Positions 24,180-33,112 of a stretch of 64,000 nt of DNA are shown piece after piece; positions within the stretch are counted from its first letter, which is position 1, and each line of letters begins with the position of its first letter. The notes under the pieces were generated by a model that saw nothing but the letters and a program-made list of their open reading frames with translations, did not search any database and was not told where the DNA came from. The translations under genes were made by a program, and so were the position numbers. Source of the DNA: Paenibacillus sp. yr247 (GTDB lineage: Bacteria; Bacillota; Bacilli; Paenibacillales; NBRC-103111); the NCBI RefSeq assembly GCF_900103825.1, contig NZ_FNIF01000004.1, forward strand, positions 186,001-250,000, written 5' to 3'.

Positions 24180-24305
24180 TTGACCGTATTTGTCGTTTTT
24201 ATCATTTATTTGCTACCTAAGATCTGCGTGAGATTAAAAGGCATCTTTTTAGCATTCCTCAAATTTACGTCGGGTTACACGGACCTCATTCATCATTTTT
24301 CATAG
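24180..24305 (+). CDS. Possible 41-residue hydrophobic peptide
   Basis: TTG start 7 nt after GGAGGGG; the peptide begins with a hydrophobic segment (TVFVVFIIYLLP) followed by a basic part. It lies 40 bp upstream of the YitT gene. Not recognised; could be a leader peptide or chance. Between 23943 and 24179 nothing else is seen. Confidence 0.35.
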   Translation: MTVFVVFIIYLLPKICVRLKGIFLAFLKFTSGYTDLIHHFS

Positions 24306-24345
24306 GATTAAAATGAAATGAATCGTGGGAAAAGAGGAACCTATC

Positions 24346-25242
24346 ATGTCAAACCTATCGGCTGGAGCAGAGCATGCAAGCTCTAAGCATCAAAAGCTAA
24401 CCCGCATGAAATTTTTACGTAGAATCCTATTCATGATTATTGGATCTGCCTTGGTTTCTATCGGATTGGAAATCTTTTTAGTCCCCAATAATATTATTGA
24501 TGGCGGAATTGTTGGGATTTCGATCATCATGGCACATTTGACTCTTCTCCCAATAGGTTTATATCTCGTTCTGTTGAACTTGCCCTTCTTACTATTAGGA
24601 TACAAACAAATTGGCAAAACATTTGCCCTATCCACATTATTTTCAGTCATCCTTATGTCCATTGGCACCACTTTGCTACATCCCGTTAATCCGCTAACCA
24701 TTGATCCATTGCTAGCCGCAGTTTTCGGCGGTATTATACTTGGAATCGGAGTAGGGCTGGTTATACGCTCTGGCGGTTCGCTGGATGGTACAGAAATTGT
24801 TGCCATTTTAATTAGCAAACAGTCGCCTTTCTCTGTTGGTGAGATCGTCATGTTTTTCAACCTTTTTATTCTCGGCAGCGCAGGTTTTGTATTCGGATTG
24901 GATCATGCGATGTACTCGTTGATTGCGTATTACATTGCTTTCAAAATGATAGACATCACCATTGAAGGTCTGGATCAATCCAAATCCGTTTGGATTATCA
25001 GCGATGAATTCGACAAAATTGGGGAAGCTATTGCTGACCGATTAGGCCGCGGCGTCACCTATCTCATGGGTGAAGGAGCTTTTACAGGAGATGATAAAAA
25101 GGTCATCTTCAGTGTCATAACCCGACTGGAAGAAGCCAAGTTAAAGTCGATCGTAGATGAATTAGATCCCAAAGCCTTCCTAGCCATTGGCAATATTCAT
25201 GATGTAAAAGGCGGAAGATTTAAGAAGAAAGACATACATTAG
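24346..25242 (+). CDS. YitT-family membrane protein
   Basis: A 298-residue protein: about five to six membrane helices (residues 25-215; SIGLEIFLVPNNIIDGGIVG and GGSLDGTEIVAILISK are the family signatures) and a C-terminal DUF2179 domain (RGVTYLMGEGAFTGDDKKVI). Bacillus carries several YitT paralogues of unclear transport role. ATG at 24346 follows AGAGGA; the GTG seven codons earlier has no site. Ends at a strong hairpin. Confidence 0.9.
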   Translation: MSNLSAGAEHASSKHQKLTRMKFLRRILFMIIGSALVSIGLEIFLVPNNIIDGGIVGISIIMAHLTLLPIGLYLVLLNLPFLLLGYKQIGKTFALSTLFSVILMSIGTTLLHPVNPLTIDPLLAAVFGGIILGIGVGLVIRSGGSLDGTEIVAILISKQSPFSVGEIVMFFNLFILGSAGFVFGLDHAMYSLIAYYIAFKMIDITIEGLDQSKSVWIISDEFDKIGEAIADRLGRGVTYLMGEGAFTGDDKKVIFSVITRLEEAKLKSIVDELDPKAFLAIGNIHDVKGGRFKKKDIH

Positions 25243-25257
25243 AGCCGCAATGAACGA

Positions 25258-25288
25258 AGAGGTTTAACAGAAACTCTGTTAAACCTCT
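25258..25288 (+). terminator. Terminator of yitT-like gene
   Basis: 14-bp near-perfect stem AGAGGTTTAACAGA/TCTGTTAAACCTCT; downstream T-rich sequence is weak. Confidence 0.75.
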
Positions 25289-25342
25289 CCGTTGCTTTTG
25301 TGCTGATAAAATTCAGTATCTCTTTTTCGACTGGGCTCATTC

Positions 25343-26377
25343 TCAGCCCCAATAGTACCGCAGGTCTACCTTCTGACCGAGCTTCGCACTTTCAAGGGCG
25401 CCAAGCACCATCGCCATGCTCTTGATGTTGTCTCGGCAGTCCGTCTCGGCACGGCGGCCTTCCTGCAGCGCCGCGAACATCTCGTCCAGACAGCCGGCGT
25501 GGCCGCTGCGGCCGGGCCAGTTCACATCCGCATCCACTCTCGTGTAATCGCGGATAAACTTGCCGTCCTGGTCGCCGCTGGCAACAATCTTGGCGTATGG
25601 TGCGCCGATACCGTCCCACATAGCGGTGCCCTGCTCGCCGGTCACACGCCAAGCCGCCTCCCAAGAGGTCGGCGCCCCTTCCGCGCACCAGGAGCCGCGG
25701 TAACAGAACACAGAACCGTCTGACATCTCATAGATGCAGATCGCAGAGGCATTCCCCGCGTACCACGAACCGGGCGGGTTGAATTCTTGGCAGTACACCG
25801 AAACGGGGTCTGCCCCAGTAATAAACCGAGCCTGATCGAACGTATGGATCGCCATGTCAAGAATGAGAGGGCTTTCCATCGCATCGCGAAAGCCACCAAA
25901 ATGCGCCCCCAAGAAGAAGTCGGCGCCAATATACCCAACGCGGCCAATTGTTCCCGCTTGAATGATGTCCCGCAGTGCGCGGATGTTCGTATCGTAGCGG
26001 CGGTTTTGCATGACGGAGAAGAATTTCCCCGTCCGCTCAGCGAGCTGTACGATTTCCCGCGCTTCCAACATGGTGGCGGCCATCGGCTTCTCGCCAAAGA
26101 CGTCACAACCATGACGGAGTGCTGTGGTGCACACCTGGAAATGGCTGGCCGGAATTGTGATGTCCAGCACCAGATTGGCACCGCTTTCTTGAATAGCCAG
26201 CTCCAAATTTGTATAGACGCCACAAGTGAGTCCATGGCGGTCAGCCATCGCCTGTGCGAATTCCTTCTTGATATCCACGAGCGCTACAATGCTGCTATCC
26301 TCACGTTTTAACATATACTCGACCCATACATTTGCCATGCCTCCGCAGCCAACAACTGCGATTTGATATGTACTCAT
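25343..26377 (-). CDS. Gfo/Idh/MocA-family oxidoreductase
   Basis: A 344-residue NAD(P)-dependent dehydrogenase of sugars or inositols. The N-terminal Rossmann motif is VVGCGGMA, the catalytic-region motif GEKPMA lies near residue 96, and AIHTFDQARF near residue 178 supplies the His. GGAGGTG precedes ATG. The gene is clearly more GC-rich than all neighbours, with many GC-ending codons and long antisense open frames, which suggests recent transfer. Substrate unknown; no transporter adjacent. Confidence 0.9.
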   Translation of the reverse strand: MSTYQIAVVGCGGMANVWVEYMLKREDSSIVALVDIKKEFAQAMADRHGLTCGVYTNLELAIQESGANLVLDITIPASHFQVCTTALRHGCDVFGEKPMAATMLEAREIVQLAERTGKFFSVMQNRRYDTNIRALRDIIQAGTIGRVGYIGADFFLGAHFGGFRDAMESPLILDMAIHTFDQARFITGADPVSVYCQEFNPPGSWYAGNASAICIYEMSDGSVFCYRGSWCAEGAPTSWEAAWRVTGEQGTAMWDGIGAPYAKIVASGDQDGKFIRDYTRVDADVNWPGRSGHAGCLDEMFAALQEGRRAETDCRDNIKSMAMVLGALESAKLGQKVDLRYYWG

Positions 26378-26527
26378 AGTGCAAACACCTCCTATTCATT
26401 CTTCAATTCGTTTTTGTCATCATTCCTAAGTTGAGTGCAGCCATCGTTATCAATTCATCTTATCCCTTTTATAAGGTAAAATCTCTATCCAATCTTGTGC
26501 AAATAAGAATATTGTGTCATGCCTTTT

Positions 26528-26791
26528 CTACCGATACGGCTCGAACAAATCAAACATAAAGTGCATAGCCTCTTCCTCATCTTTTCCCTTCGTTAGCAAA
26601 CGCAGCGTCGTTCCTGCTTTGATCGGGACTAAAAGCATTCCCAAAAGACTTTTCACATCAACTCTATGCTGCTTATGGTCAAGCGTAAAATCTATCGTAA
26701 TGTCCGAAATAAAATGAGAAGACTTGGCGGAAATGGCCGATAAATCGCTTCGTTGTAAATCAGATTGGATTTCAAATTCATGTACTCTCAT
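26528..26791 (-). CDS. Crh-like HPr-fold regulatory protein
   Basis: An 87-residue HPr-fold protein. Aligned without gaps at the N-terminus, the phosphorylatable His15 of HPr falls on Gln13, as in Crh (Gln15), so it cannot be a PTS phosphocarrier. The regulatory serine is kept: DVKSLLGML puts S48 at the position of Ser46, the HPr kinase site. LTKGKDEEEA matches the HPr C-terminal helix start. GGAGGGTG precedes ATG. It may act as a CcpA co-regulator; a four-residue insertion before the Ser is unusual. Bases 26378-26527 show nothing else. Confidence 0.7.
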   Translation of the reverse strand: MRVHEFEIQSDLQRSDLSAISAKSSHFISDITIDFTLDHKQHRVDVKSLLGMLLVPIKAGTTLRLLTKGKDEEEAMHFMFDLFEPYR

Positions 26792-26973
26792 AGATTCACC
26801 CTCCTACTTGTTCTTCCTGCGATATGTCTTCCATTTGCGATAGCTTCTCCGAACAACATTTAAAGCAAAATTGGGAATTGGCATTTTACGCACCCAAGGA
26901 TAATAGAAACGGTCATAGGCACTTTTTTAAATCGTTCCACATTAGACAATATTCGATTTTCATGAATCATGGT

Positions 26974-27002
26974 TTGTTTATTCCTGCTATGTGTGGTATT
27001 AT
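26974..27002 (+). promoter_or_regulatory. Sigma-A promoter of the CDF leader
   Basis: TTGTTT (26974-26979), 17-bp spacer, TATTAT (26997-27002) with an extended TGG before it. Transcription would begin near 27009, well upstream of the terminator at 27081. Confidence 0.6.
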
Positions 27003-27035
27003 ACAAAGATATTTGTGTAAAGTGAAGTGTTGAAC

Positions 27036-27089
27036 ATGTCCTATTATTTATTGCTAGATTCCCATATAAAAATGAAGCTAATCCCTTGA
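27036..27089 (+). CDS. Possible 17-residue leader peptide
   Basis: ATG to TGA frame (MSYYLLLDSHIKMKLIP) whose stop codon lies inside the 5' arm of the terminator at 27081. The ribosome site is poor (AAGTGAAGTG), so it may not be translated. Confidence 0.25.
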   Translation: MSYYLLLDSHIKMKLIP

Positions 27090-27112
27090 CCATCGGTCAA
27101 GGGATTTTTTTT
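27081..27112 (+). terminator. Leader terminator upstream of the CDF gene
   Basis: Perfect 11-bp stem ATCCCTTGACC/GGTCAAGGGAT with a 3-nt loop and eight T residues on the plus strand only. No plus-strand gene ends before it, so it terminates a leader or small RNA ahead of the exporter gene. Confidence 0.85.
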
Positions 27113-27147
27113 CCTTGGGGAAACACTTCTGGAGGAGGTCATCATTG

Positions 27148-28038
27148 ATGAACGGCGACAACAAATCATCCGTCTGGGCTATATGGGTATCCCTCATCAG
27201 CAACATCTGCCTCACAGTATTGAAAATCGTGATCGGATTACTATTTCATAGTGAAGTTTTATTGGCAGATGGGGTTCATAACGCAGGCGATATTATCGCC
27301 ACGATCGCGGCACTAAGTGCGATGCAAATTTCCAAGCTCCCAGCCGATGAAGACCATCCTTATGGTCACGGCAAAGCGGAAGTACTAGGTTCGGGTTTTG
27401 TGGCCTTTATCCTTCTGCTAGCCGCACTTTATATTGCTTATCATTCTACAACCGCATTGTTCCACGAACCATTAGCACCAAGTTTAGTTGCCTTTATCGC
27501 AGCAGCTGTTTCAATGATTTGGAAATATGTTCTCTATGTATATTCGATGCGGATCGGAAGCAGAACGAATAGTAAGGGACTGATTGCAACAGCCAAGGAT
27601 CACCTAGCTGATGTATACGCATCCCTAGCGGCTGTTATCGGAATTGGATTGGCTTTTGTGGGTAAAGCTTATAACTTTCACTGGTTATCCTATGGTGATG
27701 CGGCAGCTGGAATTATCGTTTCTTTATTAGTCTTGAAATTAGCTGTAGAAATGGGCAAGGAATCTTTTGATATCCTCATGGAGAAAACCGTTGATCAACA
27801 AAAGTTGCTCCAATATACGCTTCTAATCCAGGCAGTTCCACAAGTGAAGCGAATTGACCGAATTCGTGCAAGAGAACATGGACATTATATTTTAGTTGAT
27901 GCAAGAGTTTCGATTCCAGGTGAGCTAACGGTACAACAAGGTCACGATATCTCCCGTGCCATCAAGAAATCCATCATGGAACAACACAGTGACGTTGATG
28001 AAGTACTAATTCATTTGAACCCTTGGTACGGAGAATGA
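27148..28038 (+). CDS. Cation diffusion facilitator (CDF) metal exporter
   Basis: A 296-residue protein with six membrane helices and a C-terminal cytoplasmic ferredoxin-like domain. Metal-site motifs are ADGVHNAGD (about residue 40) and HLADVYAS (about 151), with the conserved DHPYGHGKAE loop between. It resembles B. subtilis MneP/MneS manganese exporters; the metal is inferred. ATG at 27148 follows GGAGGAGGT. A promoter-leader-terminator upstream suggests control by attenuation. Confidence 0.88.
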   Translation: MNGDNKSSVWAIWVSLISNICLTVLKIVIGLLFHSEVLLADGVHNAGDIIATIAALSAMQISKLPADEDHPYGHGKAEVLGSGFVAFILLLAALYIAYHSTTALFHEPLAPSLVAFIAAAVSMIWKYVLYVYSMRIGSRTNSKGLIATAKDHLADVYASLAAVIGIGLAFVGKAYNFHWLSYGDAAAGIIVSLLVLKLAVEMGKESFDILMEKTVDQQKLLQYTLLIQAVPQVKRIDRIRAREHGHYILVDARVSIPGELTVQQGHDISRAIKKSIMEQHSDVDEVLIHLNPWYGE

Positions 28039-28121
28039 TTTACAAGTCCTTCAGGGACGAGCGCGTTTGTCAAGGTTGTATGCGAAGCTAACGTATAAAA
28101 CTTATACTTTCTCCTCAACTC

Positions 28122-28165
28122 AAAAAGACGCTAGTCAGGATATTCATCCTGCTTAGCGTCTTTTT
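28122..28165. terminator. Terminator of the CDF gene
   Basis: 12-bp stem AAAAAGACGCTA/TAGCGTCTTTTT with an inner CAGGAT/ATCCTG stem. Confidence 0.88.
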
Positions 28166-28252
28166 CGCGTTTTACACATAAGTAACCGTCGTAAACATCC
28201 CCCCGGTAGGTTCATTGTATGCTCATAATGTTAGGACTTACCAGAAAATATG

Positions 28253-29236
28253 TCACTTCTCCTCAAAGAAACGAAGATAAGCACCATAACCTTCTTTCTC
28301 TAAATCCGCAAGCGGAATGAAGCGCAGCGCAGCGGAATTAATGCAGTATCTGAGCCCGTTAGGCCCTGGTCCATCATTAAACACGTGACCCAAATGGGAA
28401 TCTGCTTCATGACTTCGGACCTCTGTGCGCATCATGAAATGGCTAGTATCTGTTTTCTCCTTCACACTACCCTCGAATACCGGTTTCGTGAAGCTCGGCC
28501 ACCCGCAGTTGGAATCGAATTTATCATATGAACTAAATAAGGGCTCGCCCGAAACGATGTCCACATACAATCCCTTTTCATGAGAGTCCCAGAACTCATT
28601 CTCGAATGGGCGCTCTGTCCCATTGTTTTGCGTAACTTCGAACTGCAGCGGCGTTAGTTTTTGCTTACGCTCTTCTTTATCCTTGGCTGTGTTCCAATGC
28701 TTCTCAATATAGGAATCACGCCCAGAACCTTTGCGATAGGCTTTATAGTGAAGCGGATTTTTGTGATGATAGTCCTGATGATAATCTTCACCTGGGTAGA
28801 AGGCTTCTGCTTCAATTCGAACGATTTCCGTGACGATAGGCCGATCGAATCGACCGCTATCCTGCAGCGCTTGTTTGGAAGCTTCGGCCTCCTCCTTCTG
28901 CTTCTCACTATGGGTAAAAATGGCTGTCCGATAAGACGATCCGCGGTCATGGAACTGACCTCCCGCATCGGTGGGATCAATCTGGCGCCAATAAGTATCA
29001 AGTAATTTATGATAAGGATATAATTCGGGGTCGAAGGTAATTTGAACAGCTTCTGCATGACCTGTTGTCTCCGAGCATACTTCTTTGTAAGTCGGGTTGC
29101 TCGTATGGCCGCCAATATAACCTGATACGACGGATATAATGCCTGGCAATTCTTCGAACGGAGTAACCATGCACCAGAAACAACCACCAGCAAATGTTGC
29201 CTTTTCATAGTTTCCTTGCTGAACATTTTCAACCAT
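28253..29236 (-). CDS. msrAB: Peptide methionine sulfoxide reductase MsrAB fusion
   Basis: A two-domain repair enzyme that reduces both S and R forms of oxidised methionine. MsrA (about residues 10-165) has the catalytic GGCFWCM; MsrB (about 195-320) has the nucleophile in [11 protein letters not shown] and the DSNCGWPSF element. ATG at 29236 follows GGAGCAGGA; a GTG four codons upstream (29248) is possible. It is a monocistronic cytoplasmic enzyme. Confidence 0.94.
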   Translation of the reverse strand: MVENVQQGNYEKATFAGGCFWCMVTPFEELPGIISVVSGYIGGHTSNPTYKEVCSETTGHAEAVQITFDPELYPYHKLLDTYWRQIDPTDAGGQFHDRGSSYRTAIFTHSEKQKEEAEASKQALQDSGRFDRPIVTEIVRIEAEAFYPGEDYHQDYHHKNPLHYKAYRKGSGRDSYIEKHWNTAKDKEERKQKLTPLQFEVTQNNGTERPFENEFWDSHEKGLYVDIVSGEPLFSSYDKFDSNCGWPSFTKPVFEGSVKEKTDTSHFMMRTEVRSHEADSHLGHVFNDGPGPNGLRYCINSAALRFIPLADLEKEGYGAYLRFFEEK

Positions 29237-29300
29237 TTCCTGCTCCACCTCTTTCTCTTATGTCCCTTCTATCATACCAAAAGATTACTGCATAACCAAA

Positions 29301-29332
29301 AAGACACCGTTCAACCAAATGAACAGTGTCTT
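29301..29332 (-). terminator. Terminator of ppaC
   Basis: Arms AAGACAC.GTTCA/TGAAC.GTGTCTT followed on the minus strand by TTTTTGG, 24 bp after the ppaC stop. Confidence 0.82.
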
Positions 29333-29355
29333 AGCTATGTGGCGAATGTGAGAAC

Positions 29356-30288
29356 TTACAGGTTATTGAAGATATCCGTAAGAACAGGCACGATTTGCGA
29401 TTTACGTGAAACTACACCTTTAAGCAGCGCTTTGTTGTCTACAAGCGTTACATTGTAAGCTTTCTCAACAGCATCAGCTTTACGTCCAAGCGCCAAGCCA
29501 ACGGAATCATTGTTAAGAATGTCTGTAACAACAAACAGGAACAAGTCCAGGTTTTTCTCAGCGATGATGGCAGTTAGCGCGGATTCAATCTCAGCTTGCT
29601 GGGAAAGAACATCGTTAACATCAACAGCATTCACTTGTGCGATTTCAGCTTTATAGCTGCCCATTTGGAATACTTTCGCATCCAAAGAGATCAATTGTGC
29701 AACTGTTTTGTCACTCAGGTCTGCTCCTGCTTTCAACATTTCCAGACCATACGTTTCAGCATCCACGCCAGCGATTGCAGCAAGTTCGCGAGCTGCCGCC
29801 ACATCTTGCTCCGTACAAGTCGGGGATTTAAACAGCAAGGAATCTGAAATGATTGCTGAAAGCATCAAACCCGCGATATCTTTATCAATAGTAACTCCGT
29901 TTTCTTTGTACAATTTATTCAGGATGGTTGCAGTACAACCAACCGGCTCTGCGCGATAATAAAGTGGGTGGCTAGTTTCGAAGTTGGCAATACGGTGGTG
30001 GTCAATAACTTCCACAACGCGCACTTGATCGATGTCTGTAGCACTTTGTTGACGTTCAACATGATCCACCAAAATAACATTAGCTGCTTCATTCGCAACC
30101 GTCTCTACTTGACGAGGCGCTGCAACTTTAAACGTATCTAATGCATATTGTGTTTCACCATTCACGCTGCCAAGACGAACAGCCTCAACCTCTTGGCCTA
30201 ATTTCGTTTTCAGTGCAGCATAAGCAATTGCTGATGTGATTGAATCAGTGTCCGGATTTTTATGTCCGAAAATAAGTGTTTTTGACAT
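29356..30288 (-). CDS. ppaC: Manganese-dependent inorganic pyrophosphatase
   Basis: A 310-residue family II pyrophosphatase of the DHH superfamily, hydrolysing PPi from biosynthesis. Metal ligands are in [16 protein letters not shown] and [10 protein letters not shown]; the C-terminal DHHA2 domain ends with the substrate-binding RKSQIVP. AAGGAG is 7 nt before ATG. Length and motifs match B. subtilis PpaC. Single gene with its own terminator. Confidence 0.96.
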   Translation of the reverse strand: MSKTLIFGHKNPDTDSITSAIAYAALKTKLGQEVEAVRLGSVNGETQYALDTFKVAAPRQVETVANEAANVILVDHVERQQSATDIDQVRVVEVIDHHRIANFETSHPLYYRAEPVGCTATILNKLYKENGVTIDKDIAGLMLSAIISDSLLFKSPTCTEQDVAAARELAAIAGVDAETYGLEMLKAGADLSDKTVAQLISLDAKVFQMGSYKAEIAQVNAVDVNDVLSQQAEIESALTAIIAEKNLDLFLFVVTDILNNDSVGLALGRKADAVEKAYNVTLVDNKALLKGVVSRKSQIVPVLTDIFNNL

Positions 30289-30410
30289 GGTATGACTCCT
30301 TAACTGAAATAGTGTAGTGAGAATATTTAATCTCTATTTACGATTATACTAAAAAATCTAGGTAAATCCACTACTAAACCAAAAGCTTTAGTGTGAATTA
30401 AAGCTTCTGC

Positions 30411-30860
30411 TCACCCGCGAGAACTGCGCATCGCAAATAATAACTTAGGACCATCTGCACGATAATTGCCCGCTTCAACAAACTGCTGATACGCTTCAGA
30501 TTCCATTGGGTAAATCGCGATTTTGCCTTCTTCATTGTAATGTACACCCCAACCATGCTTCTTCGGGAGCATAGATGCTCTTAAACATGGGTGGTTTTTT
30601 GCGAAAAGCTCTTTTCGTATTTCCTCGCCGCAAGCTTCAATTTCGCTCTGAGAGATTTGCTTGTGCTTCAGATGAACTTCATATATAAGCTCGCCCTGTG
30701 TATATTTATAAGGGTTCTGAGATAGCAGCTCGAATTGAATCAAATGAGTGGTTTTACTGTCTTTTTTCCCAGCAGGCACGATGCCCATTTCGACCGGACA
30801 GTCCGTAGAAACCTGAATAAATGTGTTAGTATAACTCATTCGTGCATCATCATAGGCCAT
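30411..30860 (-). CDS. DUF6157 family protein
   Basis: A 149-residue soluble protein beginning with SYTNTFIQVSTDCPVEMG, with LIQFELLSQNPYKYTQGEL and LPKKHGWGVHYN; these are the family's conserved strings. Function unknown. It follows the DUF1697 gene by 6 bp and is cotranscribed with it. GGAGGGAG precedes ATG. Confidence 0.8.
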   Translation of the reverse strand: MAYDDARMSYTNTFIQVSTDCPVEMGIVPAGKKDSKTTHLIQFELLSQNPYKYTQGELIYEVHLKHKQISQSEIEACGEEIRKELFAKNHPCLRASMLPKKHGWGVHYNEEGKIAIYPMESEAYQQFVEAGNYRADGPKLLFAMRSSRG

Positions 30861-30866
30861 CTCAGA

Positions 30867-31415
30867 TTAACTCCCTCCTTCTGCCAGTTGAATCAATTTA
30901 TTTACGGTTTCCCAATTCCGCGTCGTTGCGGACACACCTAATTTCTTTTCGAGGAAATTGTTGTTGAACTTTGATTCTCCATAGTTTTTACGAATGAGCA
31001 AATAAACCGTAAGCCCCTTGACACGGAACTCGTCCACATCATTTTGAAAAGATTCTAATTTCGCGATTGCTGCATCCGTCGCTGCTTGAGATAAAAAGGT
31101 TATATATCTTTGCTCATTCTCTTCGGTATTGATCATTTTGTGAGGCGTCAGCTCGACAACCTTTCGCAATTCTTCTACCGTTCGAATGACCACAGGAATA
31201 TCAAAGGTAAGTTGGCTAATAAGTTCACTTACGATTCGATCTCGCACTACAGCTGCATCATCTTCCTCACAATCGAAAATGACATTTCCGCTTTGTATAT
31301 ATGTAATCACATTTTGATAACCCATGGATTCAAATATGCTTCGCAGCTTGTCCATCTTGATAATTTTCTGACCGCTGACATTAATTCCACGCAAAAGTGC
31401 AATATACTTGGGCAT
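30867..31415 (-). CDS. DUF1697 family protein
   Basis: A 182-residue soluble protein with the DUF1697 opening YIALLRGINVSGQKIIKM and the later VITYIQSGNVIFDC and YGESKFNNNFLEKKLGVSAT. The biochemical role of the family is unknown. GAGG lies 7 nt before ATG. First gene of a two-gene unit with the DUF6157 gene. Confidence 0.88.
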   Translation of the reverse strand: MPKYIALLRGINVSGQKIIKMDKLRSIFESMGYQNVITYIQSGNVIFDCEEDDAAVVRDRIVSELISQLTFDIPVVIRTVEELRKVVELTPHKMINTEENEQRYITFLSQAATDAAIAKLESFQNDVDEFRVKGLTVYLLIRKNYGESKFNNNFLEKKLGVSATTRNWETVNKLIQLAEGGS

Positions 31416-31535
31416 CGGGTAACCTCACTTCTTTTATAAATTCCATTATACACCAATATCCTCTTTACCTTGACTGACTGCTATGTCTTGACACTCACCA
31501 CAGTACTTGATAACCTACTTGGCGAGAGGTGATTG

Positions 31536-32297
31536 ATGTTGAAAGCTTTTAAACGTCATTGGTGGAAATGGGTATTCGCTCTTTTAGTCTTGATGGTAGC
31601 ATTAATCTATTGGTATTTACGGCCTTATAGACCTGATATAGAGGCATTAGCAGCGATGAAAAGCACGGAAGAAATCACAGTGCGTAACGAAGGTCAAGTG
31701 ATTCTTTTTGAACCGAAGAAGCCAGTTCAGCCGAGTATGATCTACTATCCCGGAGGATTAGTAGAGCCTGAGAGCTATGCGCCTTACGCTCAAGCATTAG
31801 CCCAAGCTGATCACCGCATATACATTGTGAAAATGCCCGTTAACCTTGCCATTTTCGGCGGTGATCGCGCTGCATCTATATTAGCCACTAAACATCAAGA
31901 TGAAACGTTCGTTATTGGCGGGCACTCACTTGGCGGTGTGATGGCGGCCCGATTTGCCGCTATGCATGCGAACGAGTTAGCTGGCGTGTTTTTCCTTGCC
32001 TCGTATCCGGATTCCAAGGGAAGCCTTGTTTCGGCTAACTTACCGGTACTCTCCCTCGTTGGCTCGAATGATGGCGCAGTCAATCAGGATGCTTTGATGA
32101 AAGCGAAGGCCAATCTTCCCAATACGACGGAATATCATACCATCCAAGGTGGGAATCATTCGCAATTTGGAAGCTACGGTTTTCAAAGAGGCGATCTCCC
32201 CTCTAGCATTTCCGCTAAAAAACAGCTGGATGAAACGATTAAATTGCTCCTCAATTGGGAGCAAACCGCAATAAACCCTGTCAAACCAACTCAATAA
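31536..32297 (+). CDS. Membrane-anchored alpha/beta hydrolase
   Basis: A 253-residue protein with one N-terminal membrane helix (residues 10-28) and an extracytoplasmic alpha/beta-hydrolase domain. The nucleophile elbow is GGHSLGGVMA (about 129), the acid is in SNDGAV (about 187) and the base in GGNHSQFG (about 217), giving a full triad. GAGAGGTG precedes the ATG; a TTG one codon earlier is possible. Substrate unknown. Confidence 0.87.
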   Translation: MLKAFKRHWWKWVFALLVLMVALIYWYLRPYRPDIEALAAMKSTEEITVRNEGQVILFEPKKPVQPSMIYYPGGLVEPESYAPYAQALAQADHRIYIVKMPVNLAIFGGDRAASILATKHQDETFVIGGHSLGGVMAARFAAMHANELAGVFFLASYPDSKGSLVSANLPVLSLVGSNDGAVNQDALMKAKANLPNTTEYHTIQGGNHSQFGSYGFQRGDLPSSISAKKQLDETIKLLLNWEQTAINPVKPTQ

Positions 32298-32305
32298 TCG
32301 AAGGT

Positions 32306-32335
32306 AAAGCGTCGTTCTCAGGACGTCGCTTTTAT
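32306..32335. terminator. Bidirectional terminator
   Basis: Stem AAAGCGTCGT/ACGTCGCTTT with one T-T mismatch between convergent hydrolase and GNAT genes. Confidence 0.75.
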
Positions 32336-32340
32336 CTTCT

Positions 32341-32805
32341 TCACATAGCTGCAATCTTTTTCTCAAAGCATAAGCTGCCCTTGCTTCCTATGTATTCACC
32401 AAAACAATCAATTGGATAATAACCATATTTCGTATAAAGAGCGATTGCCTCCGGTTGAGGCGCTCCGGTTTCCAGTCTAATAATGCGATTCCCCCTTTTC
32501 TCAGCATGTTTCTCAAGAAAAGAGAGCAGCTGCGTCGCGATTCCCTGCTTACGATAGAAATGATCAACGAAAAACCGTTTCAGCTCTGTACTTTCCTTGT
32601 CAATAGGACGCAGTGCCCCACACCCTACGGGAACATTGTCTTCGAAAGCGACCGCAAACGTGATATTTTCCACAGAAGGATCGCTGAAATCCACAAAATG
32701 AATCTCTTCTACCGGGTATCTCTCCAATAAATCTTGATCTAACTTGGCAATCAAACCCAGTAGAATCGGGTCCGTATGATCGACTAATTTGATTTCCAAA
32801 CTCAT
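32341..32805 (-). CDS. GNAT-family N-acetyltransferase
   Basis: A 154-residue single-domain acetyltransferase. The acetyl-CoA loop is HFYRKQGIATQLL (R-x-x-G-x-A, about residues 83-95), preceded by the beta-4 strand ELKRFFVD and followed by IRLETGAPQPEAIALYTKYGY. Start after GGAGG. Substrate unknown. Between 32806 and 33112 only a terminator-like hairpin is seen. Confidence 0.92.
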   Translation of the reverse strand: MSLEIKLVDHTDPILLGLIAKLDQDLLERYPVEEIHFVDFSDPSVENITFAVAFEDNVPVGCGALRPIDKESTELKRFFVDHFYRKQGIATQLLSFLEKHAEKRGNRIIRLETGAPQPEAIALYTKYGYYPIDCFGEYIGSKGSLCFEKKIAAM

Positions 32806-32971
32806 TTCTTTTCAAGCCTCCATCATATTGTTTAGATTGTAATTGTCATTGTGATCCTTTGTTGATTTTAGCACTTGATTGCCAACTTGCAAATATGAGT
32901 TCATGCAATATAATTGCGCATATCTTTCCAAGAAAATCAATTCAATAAATGCCTTATAAACAAACAATAAA

Positions 32972-32999
32972 GGACAGCACCCCCATGGAGTAACTGTCC
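32972..32999 (-). terminator. Hairpin downstream of the glycine-zipper gene
   Basis: GGACAG/CTGTCC arms followed on the minus strand by TTTATTGTTTG, about 115 bp past the stop at 33113. Confidence 0.45.
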
Positions 33000-33112
33000 C
33001 GATGTTTTCAATCTATTGATGATGTATTGAATTATCATCAGATATTTTTTTCATTATATATCCAATGAGGATTGACTTAAAAATAGGAAAGAAACTCGAA
33101 AAATCACTCTAT

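Noticed and set aside
25392..26311. Several long overlapping frames on both strands
   Set aside because: They are by-products of the GC-rich oxidoreductase gene.
26824..27033. Plus-strand frame of 69 codons before the CDF gene
   Set aside because: No ribosome site, a promoter lies within it, and the sequence is not protein-like.
27009..27112. yybP-ykoY manganese riboswitch before the CDF gene
   Set aside because: The conserved aptamer blocks are absent from the leader.
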